From: an uncultured Clostridia bacterium
GTDB lineage: Bacteria > Bacillota > Clostridia > Christensenellales > Borkfalkiaceae
DNA: 63,612 nucleotides
Assembly: GCA_944359365.1 (NCBI GenBank)
Contig: CALVST010000006.1
Span: 1-63,612 of the forward strand
Reading direction: 5' to 3'
Shown: positions 34,997-43,421 of the stretch, piece after piece
How the letters are laid out: each line of letters begins with the position of its first letter
Numbering within the stretch: position 1 is the stretch's first letter
Made by a program: the position numbers and the translations under genes
The notes under the pieces: generated by a model
What the model was told of the DNA's origin: nothing
Databases searched by the model: none
Seen by the model: only the letters and a program-made list of their open reading frames with translations

Positions 34997-36658
34997 ATGA
35001 AAACTATCAAACGTTTGCTGTTGGTGCTTTTCGTGTTCGCGGCGGCGGCGGCATTTGTCGCCTGCGGCGATACGACGGAAAGCAAGGCGGAAAACACCGT
35101 CACTTTTTCGGAGATATCTCCGATAGACTGTTACGGTACCCCCGCCCTGAACGCAACGGCGCTCGGCGATGCCGCCATCACCTATACTTATGCGACGCAG
35201 GAAAACGGCACATACGGCGCCGCGCCCGAACATTTCGTTGCGGGCACATATTGGGTAAAGGCGACGAGTGCGGAAACGGACGAATATCTGTCCGCGTCTG
35301 CGACGCGTTCTTTCACCGTCAGCCATAAATTCGACCGGGAAACGGCAGAAGAGGACTTTTTGAAGACCGCCGCCACCTGTACCGACGCGGCTGTTTATAA
35401 CAAATCCTGCGTGTGCGGCGAAGCGGGCACCGAAACCTTTACATACGGTACGGCGAAGGGGCATACGCCTTCCGCCGAGTATTGGAGCGAAAAGGGTACT
35501 TACTACTATAAGGAAACCTGTGCCGAGTGCGACGCCCTGCTCAGCAGCAGCGAAAAGATCGAACTCGTGAAGGATGCGGAAGGGGAACACACCGTTACCG
35601 TTTGCAGTTGGGCGCAAGACGACCTGAAACGCGGCAACGACCTCATCGCCGCGTTCGGGAACAATTGGTCGCAGGGCTTTTACGCTAGTCTGATGGGGGG
35701 CACTGACGATTTAACAGAATTGCCCGAAGGGCTTACCTTCGAACCCGCCGTTAAATATTCGGTCATGAGCGGCACATACGTCATGGTCGCGCTGCCCCTG
35801 TTCGACTATTCCGCATACGAAGAAGTCAGCTTTTATATGTACAGCAACGGCAGACCTTTCACCTACGGCACGCTGTTCAATAACTTCGGCACCTACGGGC
35901 AGGACGGCACGTTTACCTTGGAAGGCACATCGCTTATCACCGTAAAGAGCGACAGGAAGGTGTATGTAGACGGCGTTGCGCTCACTTATACGCTCGACAA
36001 GCAGGTCTATTGCGGAACGCTGCCGCTGACGTTTGTCGGCAAGGGCGAAGATCCCGCTTTGGACGTGTATGTATCGAATTTGACCGCAAAGTTTGCCGAA
36101 AAGACGGACGAGAACGCGCCCGTTTACGCAGCAGGCATGATATTTGCTGCCGACGAGGGCAATACGTCTATAATGTCCGCTACGGGGATGATAGCGCACA
36201 TTGACATGAATCAAAATCATAATCAAGTGCCCAAGCCGATTTTCTATTATCAGGGCAGCGAATGCGTTTATCCTGAAAACGGCTATTATGCGCATCTGCG
36301 CGAGGCAGATTGCGAAAGTTATACGCTGCGCGTCAAGGCAGTCAATTTTGCCGCATACAACGCGGCAGGGCTGAACGTTTCCTTCAAAGTGCAGACGAAG
36401 AACAATGCAAACGGATTCTCGCTCCGCTTGGGCGATACTGCAATTCTTGAAAACGGTGCACAGTCGACAGACCATACCATAGAGATAAAGGAAGGCAAGC
36501 TGTTTGTAGACGGCGCGGAAAAGGCGACGCTTTCCGACGCGGTTTACTACGGGGAGGACGCGCTCGCTCTTACGATCGTGCTGACGGATCCCGTAACAGA
36601 TCTTTATGCCGGTATCTCGATCTCTGCGGTAGAGGCGTCTGCCGCGGCTGCCGAATAA
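34997..36658 (+). CDS. Surface lipoprotein with MBG-like and Cys-rich domains
   Basis: A 553-residue lipoprotein. The ATG at 34997 is chosen because AGGAGG ends five bases before it; two ATGs just upstream are too close or too far. The signal ends in AAFVAC. Then comes one MBG-like Ig repeat (VTFSEISPIDCYG ... FVAGTYWVKATS). Next is a Cys-containing stretch of about 75 residues, AATCTDAAVYNKSCVCGEAG and CAECDALL, known from Gram-positive surface proteins and probably metal- or disulfide-stabilised. Two related beta-sandwich modules follow (YEEVSFYMYSNGRPF; YNAAGLNVSFKVQT). No catalytic site is visible. It is the first gene of the second locus and is separated from the binding protein by a very stable hairpin. 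Confidence 0.75.
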   Translation: MKTIKRLLLVLFVFAAAAAFVACGDTTESKAENTVTFSEISPIDCYGTPALNATALGDAAITYTYATQENGTYGAAPEHFVAGTYWVKATSAETDEYLSASATRSFTVSHKFDRETAEEDFLKTAATCTDAAVYNKSCVCGEAGTETFTYGTAKGHTPSAEYWSEKGTYYYKETCAECDALLSSSEKIELVKDAEGEHTVTVCSWAQDDLKRGNDLIAAFGNNWSQGFYASLMGGTDDLTELPEGLTFEPAVKYSVMSGTYVMVALPLFDYSAYEEVSFYMYSNGRPFTYGTLFNNFGTYGQDGTFTLEGTSLITVKSDRKVYVDGVALTYTLDKQVYCGTLPLTFVGKGEDPALDVYVSNLTAKFAEKTDENAPVYAAGMIFAADEGNTSIMSATGMIAHIDMNQNHNQVPKPIFYYQGSECVYPENGYYAHLREADCESYTLRVKAVNFAAYNAAGLNVSFKVQTKNNANGFSLRLGDTAILENGAQSTDHTIEIKEGKLFVDGAEKATLSDAVYYGEDALALTIVLTDPVTDLYAGISISAVEASAAAAE

Positions 36659-36669
36659 AAGGACACGGA

Positions 36670-36695
36670 GGCTGCCGCGCTTCGGCGCGGCAGCC
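36670..36695 (+). other. Stable intercistronic hairpin with TTCG loop
   Basis: GGCTGCCGCGC (36670-36680), TTCG, GCGCGGCAGCC (36685-36695). An 11-bp GC-rich stem closed by a UUCG tetraloop and lacking a T-run suggests mRNA stabilisation or partial termination between surface protein and transporter genes. Confidence 0.6.
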
Positions 36696-36732
36696 GAATT
36701 ATCCGAAAGTAACTATTGGAGTATCGCATTCT

Positions 36733-38424
36733 ATGAAAAAATTGAAAAAAATCGGAACTATTTTACTTGCGCTCGCCATGTCGGCGGCCTGCCTTTCGGC
36801 GTTTATCGGGTGTTCGAACAAGGAAAACGATCCCGGCACCATTTACGTCAAAATGTACAACGGCGGGTTCGGCACTTCTTGGCTGAGCAAAGCGGCGGAA
36901 GAATACAAAGCGCTTACGGGCACTTCGGTATCCATCAAAACATACAAAAACGAAGGTATGTCGCCCGCAAACCTCAAATCTGACAACAGCGAGCTTTTCT
37001 TTCTGCAAGACGCGCACTATTACACCTATGTAGAGGCGGGCGTGTTGGCGGATATCAGCGAAGCTATCCGAGGGGAAAATCCGTATGAAAGCGGAAAAAC
37101 TGTCGAAAGCAAGCTGAACGCCGACCAACAGGACTTCCTGCAATACAACGGCAGCTATTACGGGCTGACGCACTACATAGGCAATTGGGGCATCGTGTAC
37201 GACGTAGAGCTCTTTGAAAATAACGGTTACTATTTCAAGCAGGGGCAAGACCAAAACGAAACGTATACGGGGCTCAGCGAACGCGAAGTGCGCGCGAAAT
37301 TCGTCAGCAGCGCGTCCGACGCGAAGGGGCACGGCCCCGACGGCAAAACGGGCACGATAGACGGCGTCGATTACAGTTTAGACGACGGACTTCCCGCAAC
37401 GTATGCCGATTTTTGGATACTTTGCCAACGCATCATCAATACGAACAACATTCCCATCATTTGGAGCGGTTTGCAGCGCGGCACCTACGTCACCTCGCTC
37501 ATGACATCTCTCATATCCGATTACCTCGGAAAAGACGGAATGTTAAAGACCTTCAATTTTAAGGAAGGCGAAACGATCGGCGAACTTGCCAACTTCGACG
37601 ACGAAGGCAACATCCTCAATTGGAACGGCTCCGCCACCTTCGACGGCACGAACGGTTATGAAATTTATCGCCAAAAGGCGTATTACGAAGGGCTGTCTTT
37701 CATGAAAGAGCTGATGGACAATCACGAAAAATACGGCAACGGCTACGGCACGATCGATAATTTCGTATATACCGACGCGCAAGACCAATTCATCCGTTCC
37801 GTCACCGCCGACCAAAAGATCGCCATGATCGTAGAAGGGCAGTGGTGGGAAAACGAAGCGAGCGCCACGTTTGCGGCTATGGCGAACGTAGACGAAAAGT
37901 ATTCGCGCGCGAACCGCCGTTTCGGATGGATGACGCTTCCCAAGGCAAACAAAGAGAAGGTCGCCGAGGGCAACAAGCCCACGTTGCTGAATACGATGGA
38001 CGCGATCTGCGCCGTGCGCGCATCCGTCGGCGAAGAAAAGCTCGCAAAGATCATAGACTTCATACAGTTTTTGAATACTGACGAGCAGCTCGTCAAATTC
38101 ACGCAGGAAACGAGCGCCATGCGCGGGCTGAACTATTCGCTCACCGACGAGGAAATGGCGGGACTTTCGAATTTCAGTCAATCGGTGGTGCGGTATACGC
38201 AGAATGCAGACGTGCTGTACACGGAATCCAATGCAACTGAATACCGCTATAACCTGTATGATACCAACTCTTACGACAGGTATCCTTACAACTACGGCGG
38301 CACGAGCGCTTTGCGCCCCACTCTCCTGTTCGGCACGAACGCGGGGCTGGGCGTTTCGGCGGCGCAGTATTTATACAGGCTGTACACCAACAAAAAGGCG
38401 ATTTGGGTAACCGCGGAAGGCTGA
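36733..38424 (+). CDS. Extracellular solute-binding lipoprotein, family 1 (sugar)
   Basis: A 563-residue substrate-binding lipoprotein of the second ABC importer. The signal ends in SAFIGC with lipidated Cys27. The mature protein shows the family-1 binding fold: TIYVKMYNGGFG, then EYKALTGTSVSIKTY, LFFLQDAHYYTYVEAGVLAD, later MIVEGQWWENEA and FIQFLNTDEQLVKF. The two permease genes follow at once. Long members of this family bind oligosaccharides. The protein is not closely similar to the binding protein at 7710, so the two importers probably take up different glycans. Confidence 0.9.
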   Translation: MKKLKKIGTILLALAMSAACLSAFIGCSNKENDPGTIYVKMYNGGFGTSWLSKAAEEYKALTGTSVSIKTYKNEGMSPANLKSDNSELFFLQDAHYYTYVEAGVLADISEAIRGENPYESGKTVESKLNADQQDFLQYNGSYYGLTHYIGNWGIVYDVELFENNGYYFKQGQDQNETYTGLSEREVRAKFVSSASDAKGHGPDGKTGTIDGVDYSLDDGLPATYADFWILCQRIINTNNIPIIWSGLQRGTYVTSLMTSLISDYLGKDGMLKTFNFKEGETIGELANFDDEGNILNWNGSATFDGTNGYEIYRQKAYYEGLSFMKELMDNHEKYGNGYGTIDNFVYTDAQDQFIRSVTADQKIAMIVEGQWWENEASATFAAMANVDEKYSRANRRFGWMTLPKANKEKVAEGNKPTLLNTMDAICAVRASVGEEKLAKIIDFIQFLNTDEQLVKFTQETSAMRGLNYSLTDEEMAGLSNFSQSVVRYTQNADVLYTESNATEYRYNLYDTNSYDRYPYNYGGTSALRPTLLFGTNAGLGVSAAQYLYRLYTNKKAIWVTAEG

Positions 38425-38455
38425 GCTTTCCGCGGGCAAAGAAAAGGACGATTCT

Positions 38456-39385
38456 ATGCCTGAAAAAGTAAAAAAGAGTAAAAATATCAGCCGCCGCGGC
38501 GACTTGCTGTTTCATAGCCTGCTGTTGGTATGGCCGGTGTTGCAGTTCTGCGTGTTCTATATCGGCGTAAATTTCAATTCCTTCCGCCTCGCGTTCGAGG
38601 GGATGAACGGCAAACCCACCTTCGAATGGTTCGCCAATCTGTTCGATCCCGCGCAGTATTACTTCGACATCATTTTAACGGCTTTCCTGCGCTCGCTGAA
38701 ATATTACGCGATATCCACCGTGATCAGCGTGCCGCTCGCACTGCTGTTTGCGTTTTATATCTACAAAAAGCATTTCGGAAGCAAATTTTTCCGCCTGCTG
38801 CTGTTTTTACCGTCCATACTTTCGAGCATGGTCATGGTCGTGCTGTTCAACCGTTTCGTCAACGGTGCGCTGATCGCGGTAATTCAGGATATAAACCCGT
38901 CCTTTACAAAAATATCGCTTTTTTCGGGGGCGGAAGGGTACGACGCGTATGTCATTTTCTTCAATATTATGATAGGTTTCGGCACGACCGTGCTTATTTA
39001 TTCGAACAGCATGGGCGAAATTTCTCCCGAAGTGACGGAGGCCGCCCACCTGGACGGCGCCAACACCTTGCAGGAGATCTTCCACATCGTGCTTCCGTCC
39101 ATATACTCCAATATTTCGGTATTTATCGTTACGGGGTTGGCTACCATCTTCGTCAATCAGTATAACCTGTTCTCTTTCTTCAAAGACGGCGTTACCAACG
39201 GCGGTACGCTCGGTTATTACATTTACCTGAACGTTTCAAGCGTCGCGCAGGATATCGCCGATCCTTCGAACGCATTGGTATATCACCAGTTTTCGGCGCT
39301 CGGCTTGGTGCTAACGGCGATCACCATACCGATCACGTTCTTGGTAAGATATCTGCTCAGGCGTTTCGGCCCGAGCACCGATTGA
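38456..39385 (+). CDS. ABC sugar permease (UgpA/MalF type)
   Basis: A 309-residue membrane protein with about six helices, first permease of the second importer. The EAA loop is EAAHLDGANTLQEIFHIVLPSI at about 198-219. The second helix region (YYAISTVISVPLALLFAFYIY) and the N-terminal helix (LLFHSLLLVWPVLQFCVFYIG) are typical. AAGGA lies before the ATG. The next permease starts 12 bases after its stop. In contrast to the first importer, this permease has no added N-terminal domain. Confidence 0.9.
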   Translation: MPEKVKKSKNISRRGDLLFHSLLLVWPVLQFCVFYIGVNFNSFRLAFEGMNGKPTFEWFANLFDPAQYYFDIILTAFLRSLKYYAISTVISVPLALLFAFYIYKKHFGSKFFRLLLFLPSILSSMVMVVLFNRFVNGALIAVIQDINPSFTKISLFSGAEGYDAYVIFFNIMIGFGTTVLIYSNSMGEISPEVTEAAHLDGANTLQEIFHIVLPSIYSNISVFIVTGLATIFVNQYNLFSFFKDGVTNGGTLGYYIYLNVSSVAQDIADPSNALVYHQFSALGLVLTAITIPITFLVRYLLRRFGPSTD

Positions 39386-39397
39386 GGAGGGCGGAGA

Positions 39398-40315
39398 ATG
39401 GAAAAAACGAAAACAAGGAAAATCGGGAGAGGAGAACGGCTCACTCCGTTCGGCATTTCGATATTAGTACTGTTGCTTGTTTATACGCTCATGCTCCTCG
39501 GACTGATACTTTGGGGGCTGCTCACCAGTGTGAAGTCGGCAGAGGAATACGGAAACATCATCAATTCGGGGATGTACCGCCTGCCTAAGCGCATCGTGCT
39601 GCACGTGAAAGAAGTTATGGACGCGATGAAAAAGAGCGCCTCGGCAGACAGCCTCATCACGATGGATAAGGTCAGCTTTTTCGAAGTGTTCGTGTATTCG
39701 CTCTTGTTTGCGGGCGGCTGCGCGTTTTTCAAAACGCTCGTTACCTGCCTGACCGCATACGCCTGCGCGCGGTTCAACTTCAAGTCGTCAAAGGTGATAT
39801 ATTCCATCGTCATAATCACGATGACGGTCCCCATCGTCGGCAATCTTCCGTCCGAGCTGTACACGGTGCACACGCTGAATTTATACGACCACATTTGGGG
39901 CGTATGGATCATGCGTGCGAACTTTTTGGGGCTTTACTTCCTCGTCATGTATAACGGTTTCAAGGGTATGCCCTCGGCGCTTTTCGAAGCCGCGAAACTC
40001 GATGGCGGCAACAATTTTCAAATACTTTGGCACATCGCCCTGCCCTTAATAAAGGGCACGTTCACTACGGTGTTCCTCATCTACTTTGTGGAGTATTGGA
40101 ACGAATATCAGGTGCCCATGGTCTACCTGCCCACCTTCCCTACGCTCGGGTATACCGTATACGACAGTATTTTCGGTTCGCTCAAACAAGAGATAAGGGA
40201 CGTTCCTTCCCAACTTACGCTCGCATTCATCGTGGTTTTGCCCATTGTCGTTTTGTATTTGATATTCCAAAACAAACTGATGGGCAACATAACCGTCGGC
40301 GGCGTAAAGGGCTGA
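39398..40315 (+). CDS. ABC sugar permease (UgpE/MalG type)
   Basis: A 305-residue six-helix membrane protein, second permease of the importer. It has an N-terminal helix (FGISILVLLLVYTLMLLGLILWG), an EAA loop EAAKLDGGNNFQILWHIALP near 201-220, and the family's usual C-terminal end NITVGGVKG. GAGGAGG lies before the ATG. As with the first importer no ATPase gene is nearby, so a shared MsmK-like ATPase encoded elsewhere is expected from what is known of this transporter group. Confidence 0.9.
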   Translation: MEKTKTRKIGRGERLTPFGISILVLLLVYTLMLLGLILWGLLTSVKSAEEYGNIINSGMYRLPKRIVLHVKEVMDAMKKSASADSLITMDKVSFFEVFVYSLLFAGGCAFFKTLVTCLTAYACARFNFKSSKVIYSIVIITMTVPIVGNLPSELYTVHTLNLYDHIWGVWIMRANFLGLYFLVMYNGFKGMPSALFEAAKLDGGNNFQILWHIALPLIKGTFTTVFLIYFVEYWNEYQVPMVYLPTFPTLGYTVYDSIFGSLKQEIRDVPSQLTLAFIVVLPIVVLYLIFQNKLMGNITVGGVKG

Positions 40316-40343
40316 ATTTTAGAAAAAGATCAAGGAGGCGAAA

Positions 40344-43300
40344 ATGAAACAAAAGGCAAACAACGCCGTATTCGGCAGGGGCAGGATCATCGCGCTCGCC
40401 GCGTGCCTGCTTTTGCTGCTCGCGTCCGTGTGCCTGCTCGCCGTCGGCGCCTTTGCGGCGCAGGCGGACGGGTGGAGCGCCATTTCGATCGAGGAAGAGT
40501 ATTCCTATGGAGATACCTTCACCGTCGAAAAGCGGACGTATACAAAAGATCAAAAGTCATATGACGCCGAATGCCTTGCCGTACTTCCCGACGGCACGCA
40601 GACGAAAGCGGAAAGCATCGATCTGGATCAGGCGGGCATCTACGAACTGCGTTACAGCGCCCTGTGCGACGGCGCGCTGTATACCGACGTGCAGAGCTTT
40701 AAGGTACAATATCCCGCCTATTATTACAATTCCGACGGCACGAGCGTCACTTACGGAAAGGGGAATTTTGCAAGCGGCATACACGGCGACGGGCTCGTGG
40801 TGCGCCTTGCACAGAACGACACGCTCACCTTCACGCATCTGATCGACGTGAACGACATCACGAAGGACGTGACTCTGTTTTCCGGTTACATCACGCCCGA
40901 TACGCGCGGCGTGGAAGACTTTACGCGGTTCTACATCACGCTGACCGATTCGGAAAACCCCGATATTTATCTCACCCTGATGTATTGCAGTTACATTTAT
41001 GACAGTCAGTCGGGCGGATGGGCGTATTCCTCGGCGGCGGGGAACGGTCAGCAGTTTACGGGGCTGCATCCCACCGACGGGCTGCGCATAGACGACGGGT
41101 TCGGCGTGAACAGTTACGCCACATTTGCCGCTTGGCGCGCGGGCAGCAATATCCCGTCCGATACATACCTCGTAACATTCCGCTACGATCCCGAAACCAA
41201 GATCGTATACAGCAACGGCGACAACGGCTACAACTACAACACGTTTGTCATCGATCTCGACAACGCCGAATATTTCCACACGCTTTGGCAGGGGTTCCCG
41301 AGCGGCAAGGTGCGCCTTTCCGTTTCGGCTGGCAATTATTCGAGTTTTACCGCCAACTTCTGCGTGCTGAGCGTGTTCGGTCTGGGCGAAGAGGGCGAAC
41401 TTGCCGACGATTCGAAAAAGGTGTTCTACGATAGGGAAGGCCCCGTCGTTACGGTAAACAGCGCCCATGCGGACGACATGCCCGTCGCGGTCGTCGGGAA
41501 GGATTACCCTGTCCCCGATGCCACCGCATACGACGAATATGCGGGCGAATGCGCCGTCAAGGTTTCCGCGTGGTACAATTACGAGAGCGCGTCTCCCGTG
41601 AGCGTTCCCATTCGCGACGGTAAAATATTTATCGGCAGGCCGGGCACATATGCGCTCGTTTACAGCGCGCAGGATAAACTCGGCACGCCGGGCGAAAAGA
41701 TCTGTTGGGTTACCGCCGACGATTCGCCCGAAACGCTCACCTTGGAACTGCCTTCCGATACGACGGCGCACATGGGCGAATTCTTCACCGTCCCCGAACC
41801 GCTGCGCGTCAGCGGCGGCAGCGGCGACAAGAGCGTTACCGTTTCGGTCACGTCCCCTTCGGGCGCCGAAGTGCTGCAAAAGAACGGTTTTCGCATAGAG
41901 GAAACGGGCAAATACACCGTTACTTATACCGCCGTCGATTATGTGGGGCAGCAGGTGTCTGACAGTTTTACAGTCACCGTTTCGGAAGAGGATTCGCTGC
42001 AACTCGATACGCAGCCGGTGTTTTACCCTCTGTATGTATCCGGGGCGACCTACCGCCTGCCCGAGCTCAACGTTTACGTGTACCGCAACAAAACGCTTTC
42101 CGTCGAGCCTTGTACCGTAAAGGTTACCGACGGCAACGGCACGAAGGAATATGCCGCGGGCGAAGAGTTTGTTCCCTTCGTCGAAAGCAACGGCGGCGAA
42201 ATAACTTTCGAAGTTTTGTACGGCGGCGCGGGCGGAACGAGTTTCGGCACATATAAGGCGTCCGCGATATTGGCGTATCAGGAAAACGAAGAGTACGGCG
42301 ATACAGAATTTTCCGAATCCAACTACTTCTTCGGTACGGGCTTTGAAAAGTCCGCCTCTTCCGACGGCATGACTTTCAGAACGCAGGAAAATTCGTTCGA
42401 ATGGACTTTTGCCAACGCATTGCTCGCAAAGAATTTTGCCATATCCGTAGCGGATGTGAGCAACGTTTCTTCCGATGCGGCTATCCGCATCACGCTGACG
42501 GACGCGGGCGATCCGAACAATACAGTTTCGGCAATCTTGCAGAACGACGGCAGCGTCACTTATTTGAAAGTGGGGGATGTTACGGTGCAGTTGGGGTATG
42601 CCTTCAACGATACCGGCGATGTTGCCGAACTTTCCTTTAACGGAAACAGCTTTTACTACGGCTCTGCGGCGTATCCCGTTTCCGAGACGGACGCCGGCGC
42701 CGCGTTCGAAGGGTTTTCTTCGGATAAGGTGTTTTTGACCGTTTCGTTTACCAACACGCGTGCGGGCGCAAGCTATACGGTCAGGTCGATCGGAAATTAC
42801 AGCTTTTCGGGCAATTACGAAAACTTCTCCGTCCCCGAAATCAAAATAGCGGGGAATTACGGCGGCGCACAGCAGATCGGCACCGTTTGTACCCTTCCCG
42901 CGGCTTACGCATACGACGTTTTCAGCCCGATGATCCGTTTCACGGTCACCGTGCGCAAAAACGGCTCCGTGATGCGCGATAACGACGGACTGCTCCTCGA
43001 GAACGTGGATCCTACAAGGGAATACAGCATCACGTTGAACGAATACGGCAGGTATTCCGTGCAGTACTCCGCCGAGGCATACGGATTCGAGGCGCTCAGA
43101 GTCAACGATTATACGAGCTACGCCATCAATGTATACGACGACGTTGCGCCCGTCATCACTTACAAAACATCTTATTGGAAAGAGGTGAAAGTGGGCGACG
43201 AGATGCGCCTTCCCGAATACACCGTCAGCGACAACCTCGAAGGTGAGCTTTTGGTCAATATTTATATCCGAAAGCCCGACGGCAAGCTCGAAAAGCTGAC

Positions 43301-43409
43301 GGAAGGCGTCTACACCGCTACCATGCAGGGCGTTTACGAGTTCCGCCTTATGGTAACGGATGCGGCGGGGAACGTCACGATGGACCGTTTCCCCGTAACG
43401 GTAAGCTGA
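40344..43409 (+). CDS. Large secreted multidomain protein with Ig-like domains
   Basis: A 1021-residue exported protein. The signal peptide has a long hydrophobic core (ACLLLLLASVCLLAVGAFAAQA) and no lipobox. Two similar large beta-sandwich modules (about 125-345 and 640-830; compare LVVRLAQNDTLTFTHLI with MTFRTQENSFEWTFA, and GKVRLSVSAGNYSSFTANF with KVFLTVSFTNTRAGASYTV) alternate with Ig-like domains (PGTYALVYSAQDKLG, TGKYTVTYTAVDYVGQQV, QGVYEFRLMVTDAAGN). These resemble lectin-like and HYR/BIG-type folds. No cell-wall sorting motif or membrane anchor is visible at the C-terminus. A role in glycan binding outside the cell is likely from position in the locus but unproven. Confidence 0.75.
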   Translation: MKQKANNAVFGRGRIIALAACLLLLLASVCLLAVGAFAAQADGWSAISIEEEYSYGDTFTVEKRTYTKDQKSYDAECLAVLPDGTQTKAESIDLDQAGIYELRYSALCDGALYTDVQSFKVQYPAYYYNSDGTSVTYGKGNFASGIHGDGLVVRLAQNDTLTFTHLIDVNDITKDVTLFSGYITPDTRGVEDFTRFYITLTDSENPDIYLTLMYCSYIYDSQSGGWAYSSAAGNGQQFTGLHPTDGLRIDDGFGVNSYATFAAWRAGSNIPSDTYLVTFRYDPETKIVYSNGDNGYNYNTFVIDLDNAEYFHTLWQGFPSGKVRLSVSAGNYSSFTANFCVLSVFGLGEEGELADDSKKVFYDREGPVVTVNSAHADDMPVAVVGKDYPVPDATAYDEYAGECAVKVSAWYNYESASPVSVPIRDGKIFIGRPGTYALVYSAQDKLGTPGEKICWVTADDSPETLTLELPSDTTAHMGEFFTVPEPLRVSGGSGDKSVTVSVTSPSGAEVLQKNGFRIEETGKYTVTYTAVDYVGQQVSDSFTVTVSEEDSLQLDTQPVFYPLYVSGATYRLPELNVYVYRNKTLSVEPCTVKVTDGNGTKEYAAGEEFVPFVESNGGEITFEVLYGGAGGTSFGTYKASAILAYQENEEYGDTEFSESNYFFGTGFEKSASSDGMTFRTQENSFEWTFANALLAKNFAISVADVSNVSSDAAIRITLTDAGDPNNTVSAILQNDGSVTYLKVGDVTVQLGYAFNDTGDVAELSFNGNSFYYGSAAYPVSETDAGAAFEGFSSDKVFLTVSFTNTRAGASYTVRSIGNYSFSGNYENFSVPEIKIAGNYGGAQQIGTVCTLPAAYAYDVFSPMIRFTVTVRKNGSVMRDNDGLLLENVDPTREYSITLNEYGRYSVQYSAEAYGFEALRVNDYTSYAINVYDDVAPVITYKTSYWKEVKVGDEMRLPEYTVSDNLEGELLVNIYIRKPDGKLEKLTEGVYTATMQGVYEFRLMVTDAAGNVTMDRFPVTVS

Positions 43410-43421
43410 AAGGAGACAAGT

